From: Auriscalpium vulgare
Taxonomy: Eukaryota > Basidiomycota > Agaricomycetes > Russulales > Auriscalpiaceae
Direction: 5' to 3'
Length of the DNA stretch: 64,000 nt
Assembly (NCBI GenBank): GCA_019915015.1
Contig: JAHBBC010000010.1
Location: forward strand, 1,612,001 to 1,676,000
In this document: piece by piece, positions 1 through 12,000 of the stretch
Numbering within the stretch: position 1 is the stretch's first letter
Layout of the letters: each line of letters opens with the position of its first letter
Notes under the pieces: model-generated
Databases searched by the model: none
What the model saw: only the letters and a program-made list of their open reading frames with translations
Told to the model about the DNA's origin: nothing
Position numbers and translations under genes: made by a program

Positions 1-1219
1 TGTGTGCGAGCGAGCGTCAGGAGTCCCGGAGTAAGCGACGACCGTCTCCGATCAATCGTACTGCGATCCGATCGAGAGCGCAGCAGCGACGAGGCGATCG
101 ATCGACTCTCCGACCGATCGGAAAGCGAGGCTTCGACGTACGACGTCGGAAGGCTGCGACGCGACTGCGATCGAGGACTCGGGCAAAGGGGCAACAACGA
201 TGGAACAAGATGAGGGCGATAAGACGGGAAGCGAGAACAAAGGCTAAGGCGATGGCTGAGGCTGAGGCGCGAGAGCAGTCAACCGATGTTGACCGCTATA
301 CGATACGACGAGGGCGAGAGTGCACGACTTGTGCTCGGAGCGATGAGGGGGGGAACGTAACTTGCATTTCGCAGAGTATCCGACGACTATTTATACGTTG
401 CGACGAGTACAGTGCGTGTCCGATCGAATAAGTACGGAAACATCGGAAAGACAAAAGAAAAGATAGCGGCGTCGTATCAAATGGTGCGGACAATGTGCGA
501 GAGTCATGCGACGGTCAGACGACGAGGAACGAGGCGGGGTACGATGTCGAGCGAACGATCAGCGCTGTCAAGGGACAAAGGAAACGGTGCGGGAAACGAT
601 CCGCTCTGTCGTCGACTGTGGGAAACAGCGTCGGGGAGCGCGGGAATAGACAAGGAGCACCATATCGAGCACGATAGCGGCGGTCCGATGACGAGGACAC
701 GAGGATGCGCCTTCCGATTGCGAACGTTCGGAAAGCAACGCTTCCGACGCGCGTCGCGACTGGGTCACGTGTCGATCGCAAGTCGCGTCGTGACTGCGGG
801 GGCGTAGCGCAGGTCGTAAGGCGCTAGGGCGCATCGGAGGGAAGCGGGCGAGTCGGTAGCGTTGAATCGGAGGACATCGGGGTAGTCGGACTCGTGTGGC
901 GGACAATGGGCGAACGGACAATGTGCGACTGAGGCGGTACTCGTATGGCGTGAGAGCTCCGGAGTTGCGTAGCGCCGAACGTGTCTGTCGTGCGACCAGG
1001 CTGTGCGAGTCTGATGGAAATCTGATGCGTCGTGACGGGCGTGGGAAATGCTGTGCTGGCGAGCGTGTGGCGACTGGGGGCGCGTGGTGCGAGCAGCGTG
1101 GGAGTCGGCGGGGCGTTCCGATCGTGGCGCAGGAAGGCCGAGGTCACGTGACCGAGGACTTGGTCGAAAATGCGAAAAGACAGTCGAGATCCCCTCCCAG
1201 CGCGGGACGGGGCTTGTCA
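1..1219 (-). repeat. 3' LTR of the Gypsy element (left copy)
   Basis: Matches 15636-16854 at a constant offset of 15,635 nt, and I found no difference in the stretches compared. In element orientation it begins TGACAAGC at 1219. Its far end, ending in CA, lies about 8 nt outside the window. The LTR is about 1.23 kb and rich in GATCGGA/TCGAC words. Short open frames within it differ from the flanks and show no known domain, so I do not call genes in it. Confidence 0.93.
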
Positions 1220-1231
1220 CCTCCTCCTCAC
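1220..1231 (-). other. Polypurine tract next to the 3' LTR
   Basis: Read on the minus strand the tract is GTGAGGAGGAGG and is followed at once by the LTR start TGACAAGC. A purine run immediately upstream of the 3' LTR is the standard plus-strand primer site of LTR retroelements, so this both supports the element call and fixes its strand. Confidence 0.8.
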
Positions 1232-1747
1232 TGAGAACCTGACCGTCCACGGTCAGTGCGTCGAGGCGATGCAGTCGTACGGGAGTAGTCGGAAAGCGAA
1301 TTGAATGGCGGGGGAGTCGGAGACGAATAGCGGGCATGTCGGAAGCGATTAGCGGGGTCTCGGGATCGGATGACTGCGGCGGGCGAGGTCGGCGGAAAAT
1401 ACCCAAGTCGGAGGCGAACGTGCGAGTCTGGAGGGTCGTCGCAGGAAAGGTCGATACTGGATGAAGACGTAGGCGCCGTGGTGATGTCATGGGCTAGGCG
1501 CGGCGCGTCATGCAGCCGGGAAGGTGTACTTGGCTACCAAAGGCGATCGCAGGTGAGGCGGAGATGTGGAGTCGGAGTCCGGTATTCGTCGGCACGTCGC
1601 AGGCAGCACAAGGGCGCGATCGAAAATTCTGCGAAGTCGAACGAATCGCTAGGGAACAATGGGGACGTCGGAATCGCATAAAAGGCGTGCGATCGCGAGT
1701 CGGAGGCTCCATCTTCCTGCCTTCCTACCACTGGCGTTCACTTGAAA
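1232..1747. other. Non-coding segment between purine tract and antisense gene
   Basis: No gene is supported here. The first 30 nt belong to a 41-nt block that is repeated inside pol at 10513-10553. The rest must hold the promoter of the plus-strand gene at 1748, but no clear TATA box is visible. A minus-strand open frame crossing from here into the LTR shows no domain. Confidence 0.5.
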
Positions 1748-3809
1748 ATGTCTGCCCCCACTCCTCGCCGCCTCTCCGACGACAGCGTCGTTCGCCAACT
1801 CGAGCGCGTATTCAACCAGTGGTCCGACGGCGCTGACGCAGCGCAACGACTCCGATGGGTCCGCGACATGGCCAAAGCCATCGTGAGTACTTGTGCGACC
1901 CTTCGCCTGTCTTCGCGACTGACTTGCTCCTCTTCAGGCTTTCGCCCACTCGTATCCGAACGTCGAGGCGCGACTCGCGCAAATCATCGTGGACTTCCGG
2001 GCGGTCTACCGGGAGCACGGCACACCAGAGTGGAAGGAGTTGGCGCGGGAAGCTCTGTACGACGCGTCGGAGTTGGCGAATGGGCCCGAGGTACGTGATC
2101 GCGTTCTTGGGTTATGGCTTGCGACTGACTCCTTCCTCCAGGTAGACGACGACGAGTACTTCCAACAGATGCTCGCCAGCGACGCCGCGCCGGACGCGTT
2201 CGTCGCACCACTTGCTCCTGCGCAGCCGTCTCCCGCTCCTTCTCCCGCACCTCTCCCTGTTCAGCCTCGCCGCTCGGTCCCTCCACCCTACCAGCCGACT
2301 CCCGCCCGAGCGGTGTCGCTGGCTCCGATCGCGATCGAGGAGGTTCCAGCGACGGAGCCTTCCGAAGACGGTGAGATCCACGAGTCGGGAGACGACGAGC
2401 TCGTCGAGGTCATGCCGGAGACCGTCAGGCCGCGCAGGCACAAGGGCGAATCGGACAGGGAGATGAGCATGCGGCTCCAGTTCGAGAAGGCGCGCGCCGA
2501 CGCGCTTGTTACCCGTATCCAGCTCGGGGAGTTCAACTTCAAGGGCACGCCGGTAAGTCTTGATTGCATGTCGTTCCCGACCGCACGCTGACTCTTCCCT
2601 AGGCATGCGACTACTGTGCGAAGACCGGCTCGGACGGACGCCTCGATTGTCGCTACAAGGCGACCCTCAAGCCGTCGGGGTGGACTGTCGAGTGCGAGAA
2701 GTGTCGGGAGGCGAAGAAGGGGTGCCGGTGGAGTGAAGAAAACGCGCGCGGTAAGCAGTCCTCATTTTAGCGCATCTGCGACTTATCGTTAACCTTCGAT
2801 CGCAGCGGCTCTTCGTGCTCGCAAGGCGTCCGCCGCAACCAGTATCAAGGCAGAAGCCATCGCGCATGTCGCAGGCCAGAAGCGGGCCGCCTCGGCGACT
2901 CCTAAGCATGAACGCGAAGACACCACTTCAAGGCTCCGAAGATGGCGCATGAGACCGCGCGCAAGGAGACGCGGGCGTCGGCACACGGTGAGTACTTCCT
3001 GCGACGCCCTCCGATCGTTGCTGACTCGTCCTTGAACCCTTTTTAGCTCCTCCGCGTTCCTTCGTCGGCAAGCCTCCGCCGCCTGTCGCCGCCGCCGTCC
3101 CCGCACTAGCCAACATGGACGTCGACGTGACTCAAGAGGCCGGACCGTCGCATCAAGTCGGAGGAGCGCGTCAAGCTGTGCCGCCAGAGTCGCAGACGCA
3201 ACGGACGGTGCCAGGTAAGAGCGGCCAGCTCTTCTTGGCGAGTCCCGAGGCGACGACTGACGTGCCGCGCTCAGGATCGGAACGCGCAGGCTCGTGGGTG
3301 CAAGAGGTCGCGGAGTGGCAAACGCCGCCGGTCGACGTGTTCGAGGCAGAGGAGGAGCCGGTCGCAGGTGAGTTTTGTCTTGAACTTGTTCGGGGCTTTG
3401 CTAACCGTTTTTCCTAGGTCCGTCGCATCCAGCGACCGCCCGTCCGACCGCCAGCAAGGGCAAGGGCAAGGGCAAGGCGCTCCGACAACACATTCTCCCT
3501 CCCGGTCCACGTCCACGCGACTTCATCGCGTTTCCGTCTTTCGCCTCTCTTCAAGACCTCGTCGCTGGGCGGATCGAGACGGTCTCGGGCGCCAGGACTC
3601 CGGGGGGCATTACGCTCATCGTCAAGGAGGTGCGCAAGTCGCGCTCGGAGGAACTCGCCCAGATGTTCGCCCTCCGCGACTCATTCATCGACGGCTGGTG
3701 GCGCGACGTCCGCTTGATCAACGCGCCCCTCTGGAGGGCGTACGAGGCGGGGCAGGTGCCGAGGATTATGCGCGAGGAGGACGAGTGGTACGAGGTGTTG
3801 GAGGAGTAG
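1748..3809 (+). CDS. Eight-exon gene antisense to the Gypsy element; hypothetical protein with a CxxC zinc-binding-like motif
   Basis: Eight exons join with GT/AG introns of about 50-60 nt: 1748-1882, 1938-2090, 2142-2552, 2603-2750, 2806-2987, 3047-3214, 3275-3367, 3418-3809. The product is about 510 aa: an acidic/Pro-rich middle, then a Cys cluster (CDYC, a C about 12 residues on, then CEKC and a final C) suggesting a zinc-binding or zinc-cluster-like domain, a Pro/Ala linker, a Lys-Gly repeat and a conserved-looking C-terminus ending in an acidic tail. Exon junction phases agree except in exon 5, where about 2,930 needs a one-base shift to reach the frame of exon 6, so this copy may be broken. 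It lies wholly between the Gypsy pol and 3' LTR on the opposite strand. I do not recognise the family; a regulator or a captured host gene are both possible. Confidence 0.7.
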
Positions 3810-4380
3810 GCGACGGTCGGGGATGTGAGGCGACATGTTGAAGAGAGCCGTTGCTACGCACGGCAGGCGATTCCATCCAAGCATAGTTAATAATGTTATG
3901 GTGAGTATATGATGTATTTGAAAATGTGACTATAAATACCAGCAACAAAGTAAAGATGCCTTGGGAATGCAAAATTCTCAGTCTTCCCTCAATTATTTGT
4001 TCAGTTGTACATGAGGAAACAAAGAGGGAGCTATGGTTTATATATACTTACAAGTGATGTCTATTCATTTGGAGTTCAACAATTTTAGAGTTTGTTATTT
4101 GCAGAAGGAGTGGTGAAGGAAAGCATTTGTAGCAAACATGTGGCTTATAAGGATGGATGATATACTGACCTAAATCTACATGAACAATGATCTGAGGTCA
4201 AATTTACTACATATGGCGTTAGTTCAGAAGCCAATAGAGCAGTCAATATTGAATTGTTAATGTATATGGCACCCAGGCCATGAACAAACACAAGCAACAA
4301 TATTGAATCTTTAATCTATGCTACACTCGAAAGTAATCAAACCCTAAGCCTACTGAGGCGAGCCACTTCTTGAATTCACA
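3810..4380. other. AT-rich spacer between antisense gene and satellite
   Basis: This stretch follows the antisense gene stop and is markedly more AT-rich than the gene. It contains no supported gene and presumably the gene's 3' UTR. The first degraded satellite monomers appear near 4,380. Confidence 0.6.
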
Positions 4381-7300
4381 TAATACCACCAGGACAGATT
4401 TTTAATTCAAAGCACAGCGAAATGCACTCAGCCCCATTTAAATTTACATCAAACCACCAGGCTAGAATTTCAGTTCAGATCACACCGGAATGCACTCAGC
4501 CCCTGTTTAAATTCACATCGCACCACCGGGCTGGATTTTTAATTCAGATCACACCAAAATGCACTCAGCCCCTGTTTTAATTCACATCATGCCACCGGGC
4601 TGAATATTTAATTCAAAGCACAACAAAATGCACTCAGCCATGTTGATATTCATATCAGACGAGTAGGGTGGATTTTTAATTCAGATCATACCAAAATGCA
4701 CTCAGCCCCTGTTTTAATTCACATCATGCCACCGGGCTGAATATTTAATTCAAAGCACAACAAAATGCACTCAGCCATGTTGATATTCATATCAGATGAC
4801 CAGGGTGGATTTTTAATTCAGATCATACCAAAATGCACTCAGCCCCTGTTTTAATTCACATCATGCCACCGGGCTGAATATTTAATTCAAAGCACAACAA
4901 AATGCACTCAGCCATGTTGATATTCATATCAGACGAGTAGGGTGGATTTTTAATTCAGATCATACCAAAATGCACTCAGCCCCTGTTTTAATTCACATCA
5001 TGCCACCGGGCTGAATATTTAATTCAAAGCACAACAAAATGCACTCAGCCATGTTGATATTCATATCAGATGACCAGGGTGGATTTTTAATTCAGATCAT
5101 ACCAAAATGCACTCAGCCCCTGTTTTAATTCACATCATGCCACCGGGCTGAATATTTAATTCAAAGCACAACAAAATGCACTCAGCCATGTTGATATTCA
5201 TATCAGACGACCAGGGTGGATTTTTAATTCAGATCATACCAAAATGCACTCAGCCATGTTGATATTCATATCAGACAACCAGGGTGGATTTTGATTCAGA
5301 TCACACCAAAATGCACTCAGCCCCTGTTTTAATTCACATAATCCCACTGGGCTGAATATTTAATTCAAAGCACAACAAAATGCACTCAGCCATGTTGATA
5401 TTCATATCAGACGAGTAGGGTATATTTTTAATTCAGATCATACCAAAATGCACTCAGCCCCTGTTTTAATTCACATCATGCCACCGGGCTGAATATTTAA
5501 TTCAAAGCACAACAAAATGCACTCAGCCATGTTGATATTCATATCAGACGAGTAGGGTGGATTTTTAATTCAGATCATACCAAAATGCACTCAGCCCCTG
5601 TTTTAATTCACATCATGCCACCGGGCTGAATATTTAATTCAAAGCACAACAAAATGCACTCAGCCATGTTGATATTCATATCAGACGACCAGGGTGGATT
5701 TTTGATTCAGATCACACCAAAATGCACTCAGCCCCTGTTTTAATTCACATCATGCCACCGGGCTGAATATTTAATTCAAAGCACAACAAAATGCACTCAG
5801 CCATGTTGATATTCATATCAGACGACCAGGGTGGATTTTTGATTCAGATCACACCAAAATGCACTCAGCCCCTTTTTTAATTCACATCATGCCACCAGGC
5901 TGAATATTGAATTCAGATCACACCAAAATGCACTCAGCCCCTGTTTTAATTCACATCATGCCACCGGGCTAGATATTTAATTCAAAGCAGAACAAAATGC
6001 ACTCAGCCATGTTGATATTCATATCAGACGACCAGGGTGGATTTTTGATTCAGATCACACCAAAATGCACTCAGCCCCTTTTTTAATTCACATCATGCCA
6101 CCAGGCTGAATATTTAATTCAAAGCATAACAAAATGCACAAAGCCCCTGTTTTCATTCACATCATGCCACTGGGCTGATCAAAGCACACCAAAATGCACT
6201 CAGCCCCATTTAAATTTACATCAAACCACCAGGCTGGATTTTCAGTTCAGATCCCACCAGAATGCACCCAGCCCCTGTTTAAATTCACATCGAACCACCG
6301 GGCTGGATTTTTAATTCAGATCACACCAAAATACACTCAGCCCCTGTTTTAATTCACATCATGCCAATGGGCTGAATATTTAATTCAAAGCACAACAAAA
6401 TGCACAAAGCCCCTATTTTCATTCACATCATGCCACTGGGCTGAATATTTCATTCAAAGCACATCAAAATGCACTCAGCCCCATTTTAATTTACATCAAA
6501 CCACCAGGCTGGATTTGGATCACACCGGAATACACCCAGCCCCTGTTTAAATTCACATCACACCACCGGGCTGGATTTTTAATTCAGATCACACCAAAAT
6601 GCACTCAGCCCCTGTTTTAATTCACATCATGTCACCAGGCTGAATATTTAATTCAGATCACACCAAAATGCACTCAGCCCCTGTTTTAATTCACATCATG
6701 CCACCGGGCTAGATATTTAATTCAAAGCACAACAAAATGCACTCAGCCATGTTGATATTCATATCAGACGACCTGGGTGGATTTTTGATTCAGATCACAC
6801 CAAAATGCACTCAGCCCCTTTTTTAATTCACATCATGCCACCAGGCTGAATATTGAATTCAGATCACACCAAAATGCACTCAGCCCCTGTTTTAATTCAC
6901 ATCATGCCACCGGGCTAGATATTTAATTCAAAGCACAACAAAATGCACTCAGCCATGTTGATATTCATATCAGACGACCAGGGTGGATTTTTGATTCAGA
7001 TCACACCAAAATGCACTCAGCCCCTTTTTTAATTCACATCATGCCACCAGGCTGAATATTGAATTCAGATCACACCAAAATGCACTCAGCCCCTGTTTAA
7101 ATTCACATCAAACCACCGGGCTGGATTTTTAATTCAGATCACACCAAAATACACTCAGCCCCTGTTTTAATTCACATCATGCCAATGGGCTGAATATTTA
7201 ATTCAAAGCACAACAAAATGCACAAAGCCCCTATTTTCATTCACATCATGCCACTGGGCTGAATATTTCATTCAAAGCACATCAAAATGCACTCAGCCCC

Positions 7301-8110
7301 ATTTTAATTTACATCAAACCACCAGGCTGGATTCGGATCACACCGGAATACACCCAGCCCCTGTTTAAATTCACATCACACCACCGGGCTGGATTTTTAA
7401 TTCAGATCACACCAAAATGCACTCAGCCCCTGTTTTAATTCACATCATGTCACCAGGCTGAATATTTAATTCAGATCACACCAAAATACACTCAGCCCCT
7501 GTTTTAATTCACATCATGCCAATGGGCTGAATATTTAATTCAAAGCACAACAAAATGCACAAAGCCCCTATTTTCATTCACATCATGCCACTGGGCTGAA
7601 TATTTCATTCAAAGCACATCAAAATGCACTCAGCCCCATTTTAATTTACATCAAACCACCAGGCTGGATTCGGATCACACCGGAATACACCCAGCCCCTG
7701 TTTAAATTCACATCACACCACCGGGCTGGATTTTTAATTCAGATCACACCAAAATGCACTCAGCCCCTGTTTTAATTCACATCATGCCACCAGGCTGAAT
7801 ATTTAATTCAGATCACACCAAAATGCACTCAGCCCCTGTTTTAATCTATATCACACCACCAGGCTGGATTCTTAATCCATATCACCAAAATGCTCCCAGC
7901 TCCTATTTTGTGTTATATCATACCACATTGCTGATTTTTAATTTAGGTTATACCAAAATGCACTCAGCCTCTGTTTGGATTTATATTAATTTATATCACA
8001 CCGCAAGGTTGAATATTTGTTTCAGATCACCCTTCAGCCCCTGTTTGGATTTATATCATACAACAAGGTTCAATGTTTGATTCATATGCCACTAAAATGT
8101 TCTCAGTCTC
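4380..8110. repeat. Satellite array: 137-bp dimeric units of about 68-bp monomers
   Basis: Successive copies of the same word start at 4601, 4738, 4875 and 5012, giving an exact 137-bp period. Each unit has two related halves of about 68-69 bp sharing the core AAAATGCACTCAGCC. One half type carries CAGCCC and, about 25-30 nt later, GGGCTG, which can pair as a short hairpin stem. Monomers are most alike in the middle and decay toward both ends (before about 4,600 and after about 7,800), the pattern expected from unequal exchange. Composition is AT-rich, unlike the GC-rich gag-pol. There are no spacers of constant length between identical short repeats, so it is not CRISPR. It sits inside the Gypsy element. 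Confidence 0.92.
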
Positions 8111-9061
8111 AGCGCCTTCCTAGATTTATATTGACTATCTATGTTGACTATTCAATCAAATTCAAACCGGACTACACTTGGCCCCTGTTTCAATATATAT
8201 TGCACCAGAGCCTCAATTTTTAATTTATATTGTCAGCCCCGCAGAGAGCAGAGGTGACAATACTGAATTCTTAATTCAAAAGCATAGTCTCAATTTCATA
8301 AAGCAACACCTCACAGTGTGCTCATCCAAATATCATGAAAGCAAGAGATTATGTGACAAGGAATGCACAATCTTGCAACTAATGTTGATATGTTCACAAT
8401 GTCATCACAATAATTTCAATGATTAAAACAGCAAGCGATCTTTTTAGTATTTAAAAAACATGAAGATAACAGCCTGAACATCATAAACTAACTCCTCACG
8501 ATCTGCTCATTCAAATTTCATGAAACAACCACCATTCGAAAGCTGTTCCTCGTACCTTCCCAACGGTACAAAGCAATCGCAAATCCAACTCGTTTCCACG
8601 AAGATATAAGAGTAAAACTGTCGACCGGAAAAACTCGGGTGTGTGCCCGGGTGAAACCGTAAACTGTACTTTACTTCGGACTCCGACGGCATATTTTTCT
8701 GCTCGAAAGAACTGATTCCAAATATGGAATCAGAACGCAGTAGATACCTTGTACTTGTATCGCGACTTGTTTTCTTGCGCCTTGACTTGAATACGATTTT
8801 CTTGCCTGCTCTGAATGTCTTGATGAACTCGTGGGAAACGCGACTTGACTCCGACTAAGTGATGATAAAAGAATGTGGGCGTCCGACTAAGTCGAACTAA
8901 TGACTTTTGTTTAAGCCTCAGTAATCCTTCATAGGCTAAGGCCCTTTATCTTGAATGGGCCTGCGCTACAGCGATACGACGCGAGCGACTTGGTGATGGG
9001 GATGGAAAAGGAAAGGAATGTCGGGGGGGGGGGGGGGGGGGGATGATGCGATCGGAACTCT
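8111..9061. other. Spacer between satellite and pol
   Basis: No gene is supported. A degenerate duplicate of about 50 nt is visible (about 8296-8342 and 8480-8525, sharing CTCAT.CAAAT.TCATGAAA). From about 8,700 the sequence returns to the CGACTTG/CCGACTAAG word style of the Gypsy LTR and coding region. Confidence 0.5.
9023..9042. repeat. Run of 20 G
   Basis: A pure G homopolymer of 20 nt lies about 20 nt past the pol stop (C20 in the element's sense strand). It could form a G-quadruplex, or mark a place where read length or assembly is unreliable. Confidence 0.85.
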
Positions 9062-12000
9062 CTACCCTTGGTCGGTGACTTCGTCTTCGTCGTCGGGTGC
9101 GTCGGGAAGGGGTGGCTCTTCGCCGTCGTCGTTTCCATGCTGCGTCGAGGCTTCTAACTCGCGTAGTCGATGAGTGTCTATGTCGACGTCGGACAGGTGG
9201 AAGGGAATCTCCTTGCGAGCGAAGTAGGGGATGACTCGAAATGCGGCGATCGGACGGTCGAGTACAGAGCCGTCAAGCTCCGCGACGATGTATGCTCCTC
9301 CCCGATTGCGGGAGACGACGACTAGGGGCCCTAGGTAGCGCGGGCGCATCTTCCGATTGAGTGACTTCTCGATCGCAGTGTGTCTGATGAGTACAAGAGC
9401 GCCTCGCTTGAAGTCGAAGTTCTTGATGACGTGCGAATGTTCCTTCTCGAACTTCCTAGCGTTCGCGAGTCGCTCAGCGTATACGTCCGATCGGAGAGCG
9501 GAGACTTGATCATGTCGTTTCTGCAGTGCGATTGCCCGTCGCGCGATGAGGTCTGTGGTCGAGAGAAGAGATTCGGGAGGGGGCTGGAGGTACGTCGCTT
9601 CAGAGATGTCGAGGGGAATGATCGGGTGACATCCGGTGACAGCGAAGTATGGGGAGCAGCCCATGCGCTTCCGAACCGTGATACGTTCCGACCAGAACAC
9701 CGAGAAAGCGCAGCGCGCCCACTGGGTCTGGTCACCATTCGCGGCCTTGTAGAGTGCTTGCCGAACGTCATAATGAGCACGTTCGACGATTCCGTTAGCA
9801 CGAGAGTTGTAGCCTGAGATGCGAATGTGGCGTATGTGGTATTTCTTCTCAAGATGAACCAGGGCTTTGACAAAAGGACCGCCATTATCAGTGACGACCT
9901 CCGACAGGGAACCCCAGCGACAGAGGATGCTTTGGAAGATCCAGTCCGCGATCGCGACGGCGTTCTCCTTCTTGAGTAGGGAGAACTCCGGGTAGGTCGT
10001 AAGTGAGCAGCGACCTTGGACGATATAGCGGTATCCTCCGGAGACGGGCATGTGCAGCGTGTCGACGTAGATCTTTGCGAACAAGGGAGCGGGAGTTGCG
10101 ACGGTCGGAGGGATGAGGATCTGTCGCTTCTGGCGTTGTTGACAGAGGTGGCATGTGCGAACATACCACATAACGTCCGATTCATAGGACGGCCACCAGA
10201 AGCGTTCTCCGACTAGGGATCGAGTCGCAAAGACTCCGCGATGTCCGACTTTGTCGTGGCAGTCGACTAGGACTTGAATACGGCGCTTTGGGTGGGGGAT
10301 GAGCTTGTGCGCGCCATCTCCTGAGCGTCGATAGAGTCGATTGCCGGTGCTGAAGAATCGGAGGGCGTATCGGACGAAAGTCGCAAATTCTTGGTCGGAA
10401 AGGTGATCTGGTCGCACGGGATCTTCTAACCATTCGCGAACATGGACTAGTCGCTTGTCGGCTTTGATCGCTGCGTCGCTGCGTGGGACTTCGTCGTACG
10501 ATAGCTCGGGCTCCTCCTCCTCACTGAGATCTTGACCGTCCGCGGTCAATGCGAACACAGCGTTGAGTCCTGGGGCGGGGAGGGAGGGAGCTTGGTCGGG
10601 TTTGACTGTGGAGCTATGCGTGGGGACTGCGAACAAAAATCCGTACAGGTTGTCGAGCCAATCGTCGTAGTCTTCGTCGGGGGGTTCTTCTGGATCGCCT
10701 GGTTGTCGGACGCGACGCGACAGTCCGTCGGGACCATGTGCGATGCCTGGGACGTGTCGCAGGAGGAACTTGAAGACGAGGATGCCGATGATCCAGCGAT
10801 TGATGCTAGCCGTCGGAACCAAATCGGGGTTCTTGAGCATTCCTCCGATCGAGCTGGCATCGACTTCGACGATGAAGTTCCTTAGTCCGATGAGGTACAT
10901 GCGAAGGGCGCGAAGCGATCGGAAGAGTCCATAGATCTCGAGCTTGGGCTGGGAGAAGCGTCGTTCGCGATCGTTGAGCGAGATCGATCCAAAACGGCTG
11001 TAGTAACGCTTCTTCGGGTTGTTCAGTTCCTCTTGGGCGAGAATGTAGCCGACGGCGATGTAGGATGTGTCGACTGCGAGCACGACTGGTGCTTGCGACT
11101 CGTAATCGATCGCTCGAAGGGCGTCCGACTTGACCAGCGCGTTTTTGAGGTACTCTTGCGCCTTGTGCTGATCGGGACCGTACTCCCACTCCGTACCCTT
11201 CCGTGTGAGCTTGGTGAGAGGCCACGCATGCTTCGCGAAGTCCTTGATGAATATCCTGCAGACTCCGACTGTGCCAAGGAAGGCGCGAACGTTGGAAAGA
11301 TCCTTGAGAGGACCCCAGTTCGTGATGGCTGAGATTGTGGTCGGATCTGCGCGGCGACCTTCCGGAGTGCAGAGGTGTCGGAGGACGGTGAATTCGCGAG
11401 CGATGAGTATCGACTTGGGACCGGAGAAGGTACCGCCGGAGTAGCGCATGCGCTGGAGGATCCGATTGACGTTGGTGAGGTGCTCCCAGACGAAGCGACG
11501 AATGTCCTTGTTTTCCGGGATCATCTCGTAAGATCCATCGGAAAGTCGATAGTCGGACTTGGGGCCTTTGAGGGGAACATCGTCGATGAAGGGCACTGTG
11601 AAGGTCGGGATCTCATCCTGCAAAATGAACGTGACGTCGTCGTGGAATATGGGGACCGAGTTCGTCCACCCCATCGGAAGGGTGACTAGACGAAGTGCTC
11701 CGTAAGGCGTCTGGAAGGTCGTGAAGTCGCGGGATCGGGGGTCGATGAGTCGCTCGTCGTATCCGACGTAGAGGTCGAGAATGCCACCACAGGCACGTCC
11801 TCCGAACTGTTCCGCAAGTTGTTCTTGGATCGGAGGGACGCCGGAGTGTGCGACCGTGACAGCGTTGAGTGGCTCGAGCGAGTGGACTATACGTAGACTC
11901 TTGCCATCCTTCTTTGCGACGCAGAACCACTTCGATCGATAGGAAGAGTTCGAGGGCTCGTAGACACCTGCCGCGATCTTCCGTTTGATCATGGCGCAGA

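Noticed and set aside
765..1490. Minus-strand open frame of 241 codons crossing the LTR edge
   Set aside because: It joins LTR and internal sequence by chance; the same LTR part continues into unrelated DNA at the right copy (to 17203). Only the short DGQ.LSEEE part resembles pol, and that is covered by the repeated 41-nt block.
4380..8110. Regular repeats that could suggest CRISPR
   Set aside because: Repeats are 68/137-bp units without unique spacers, in a eukaryotic genome, with gradual divergence; this is satellite DNA.
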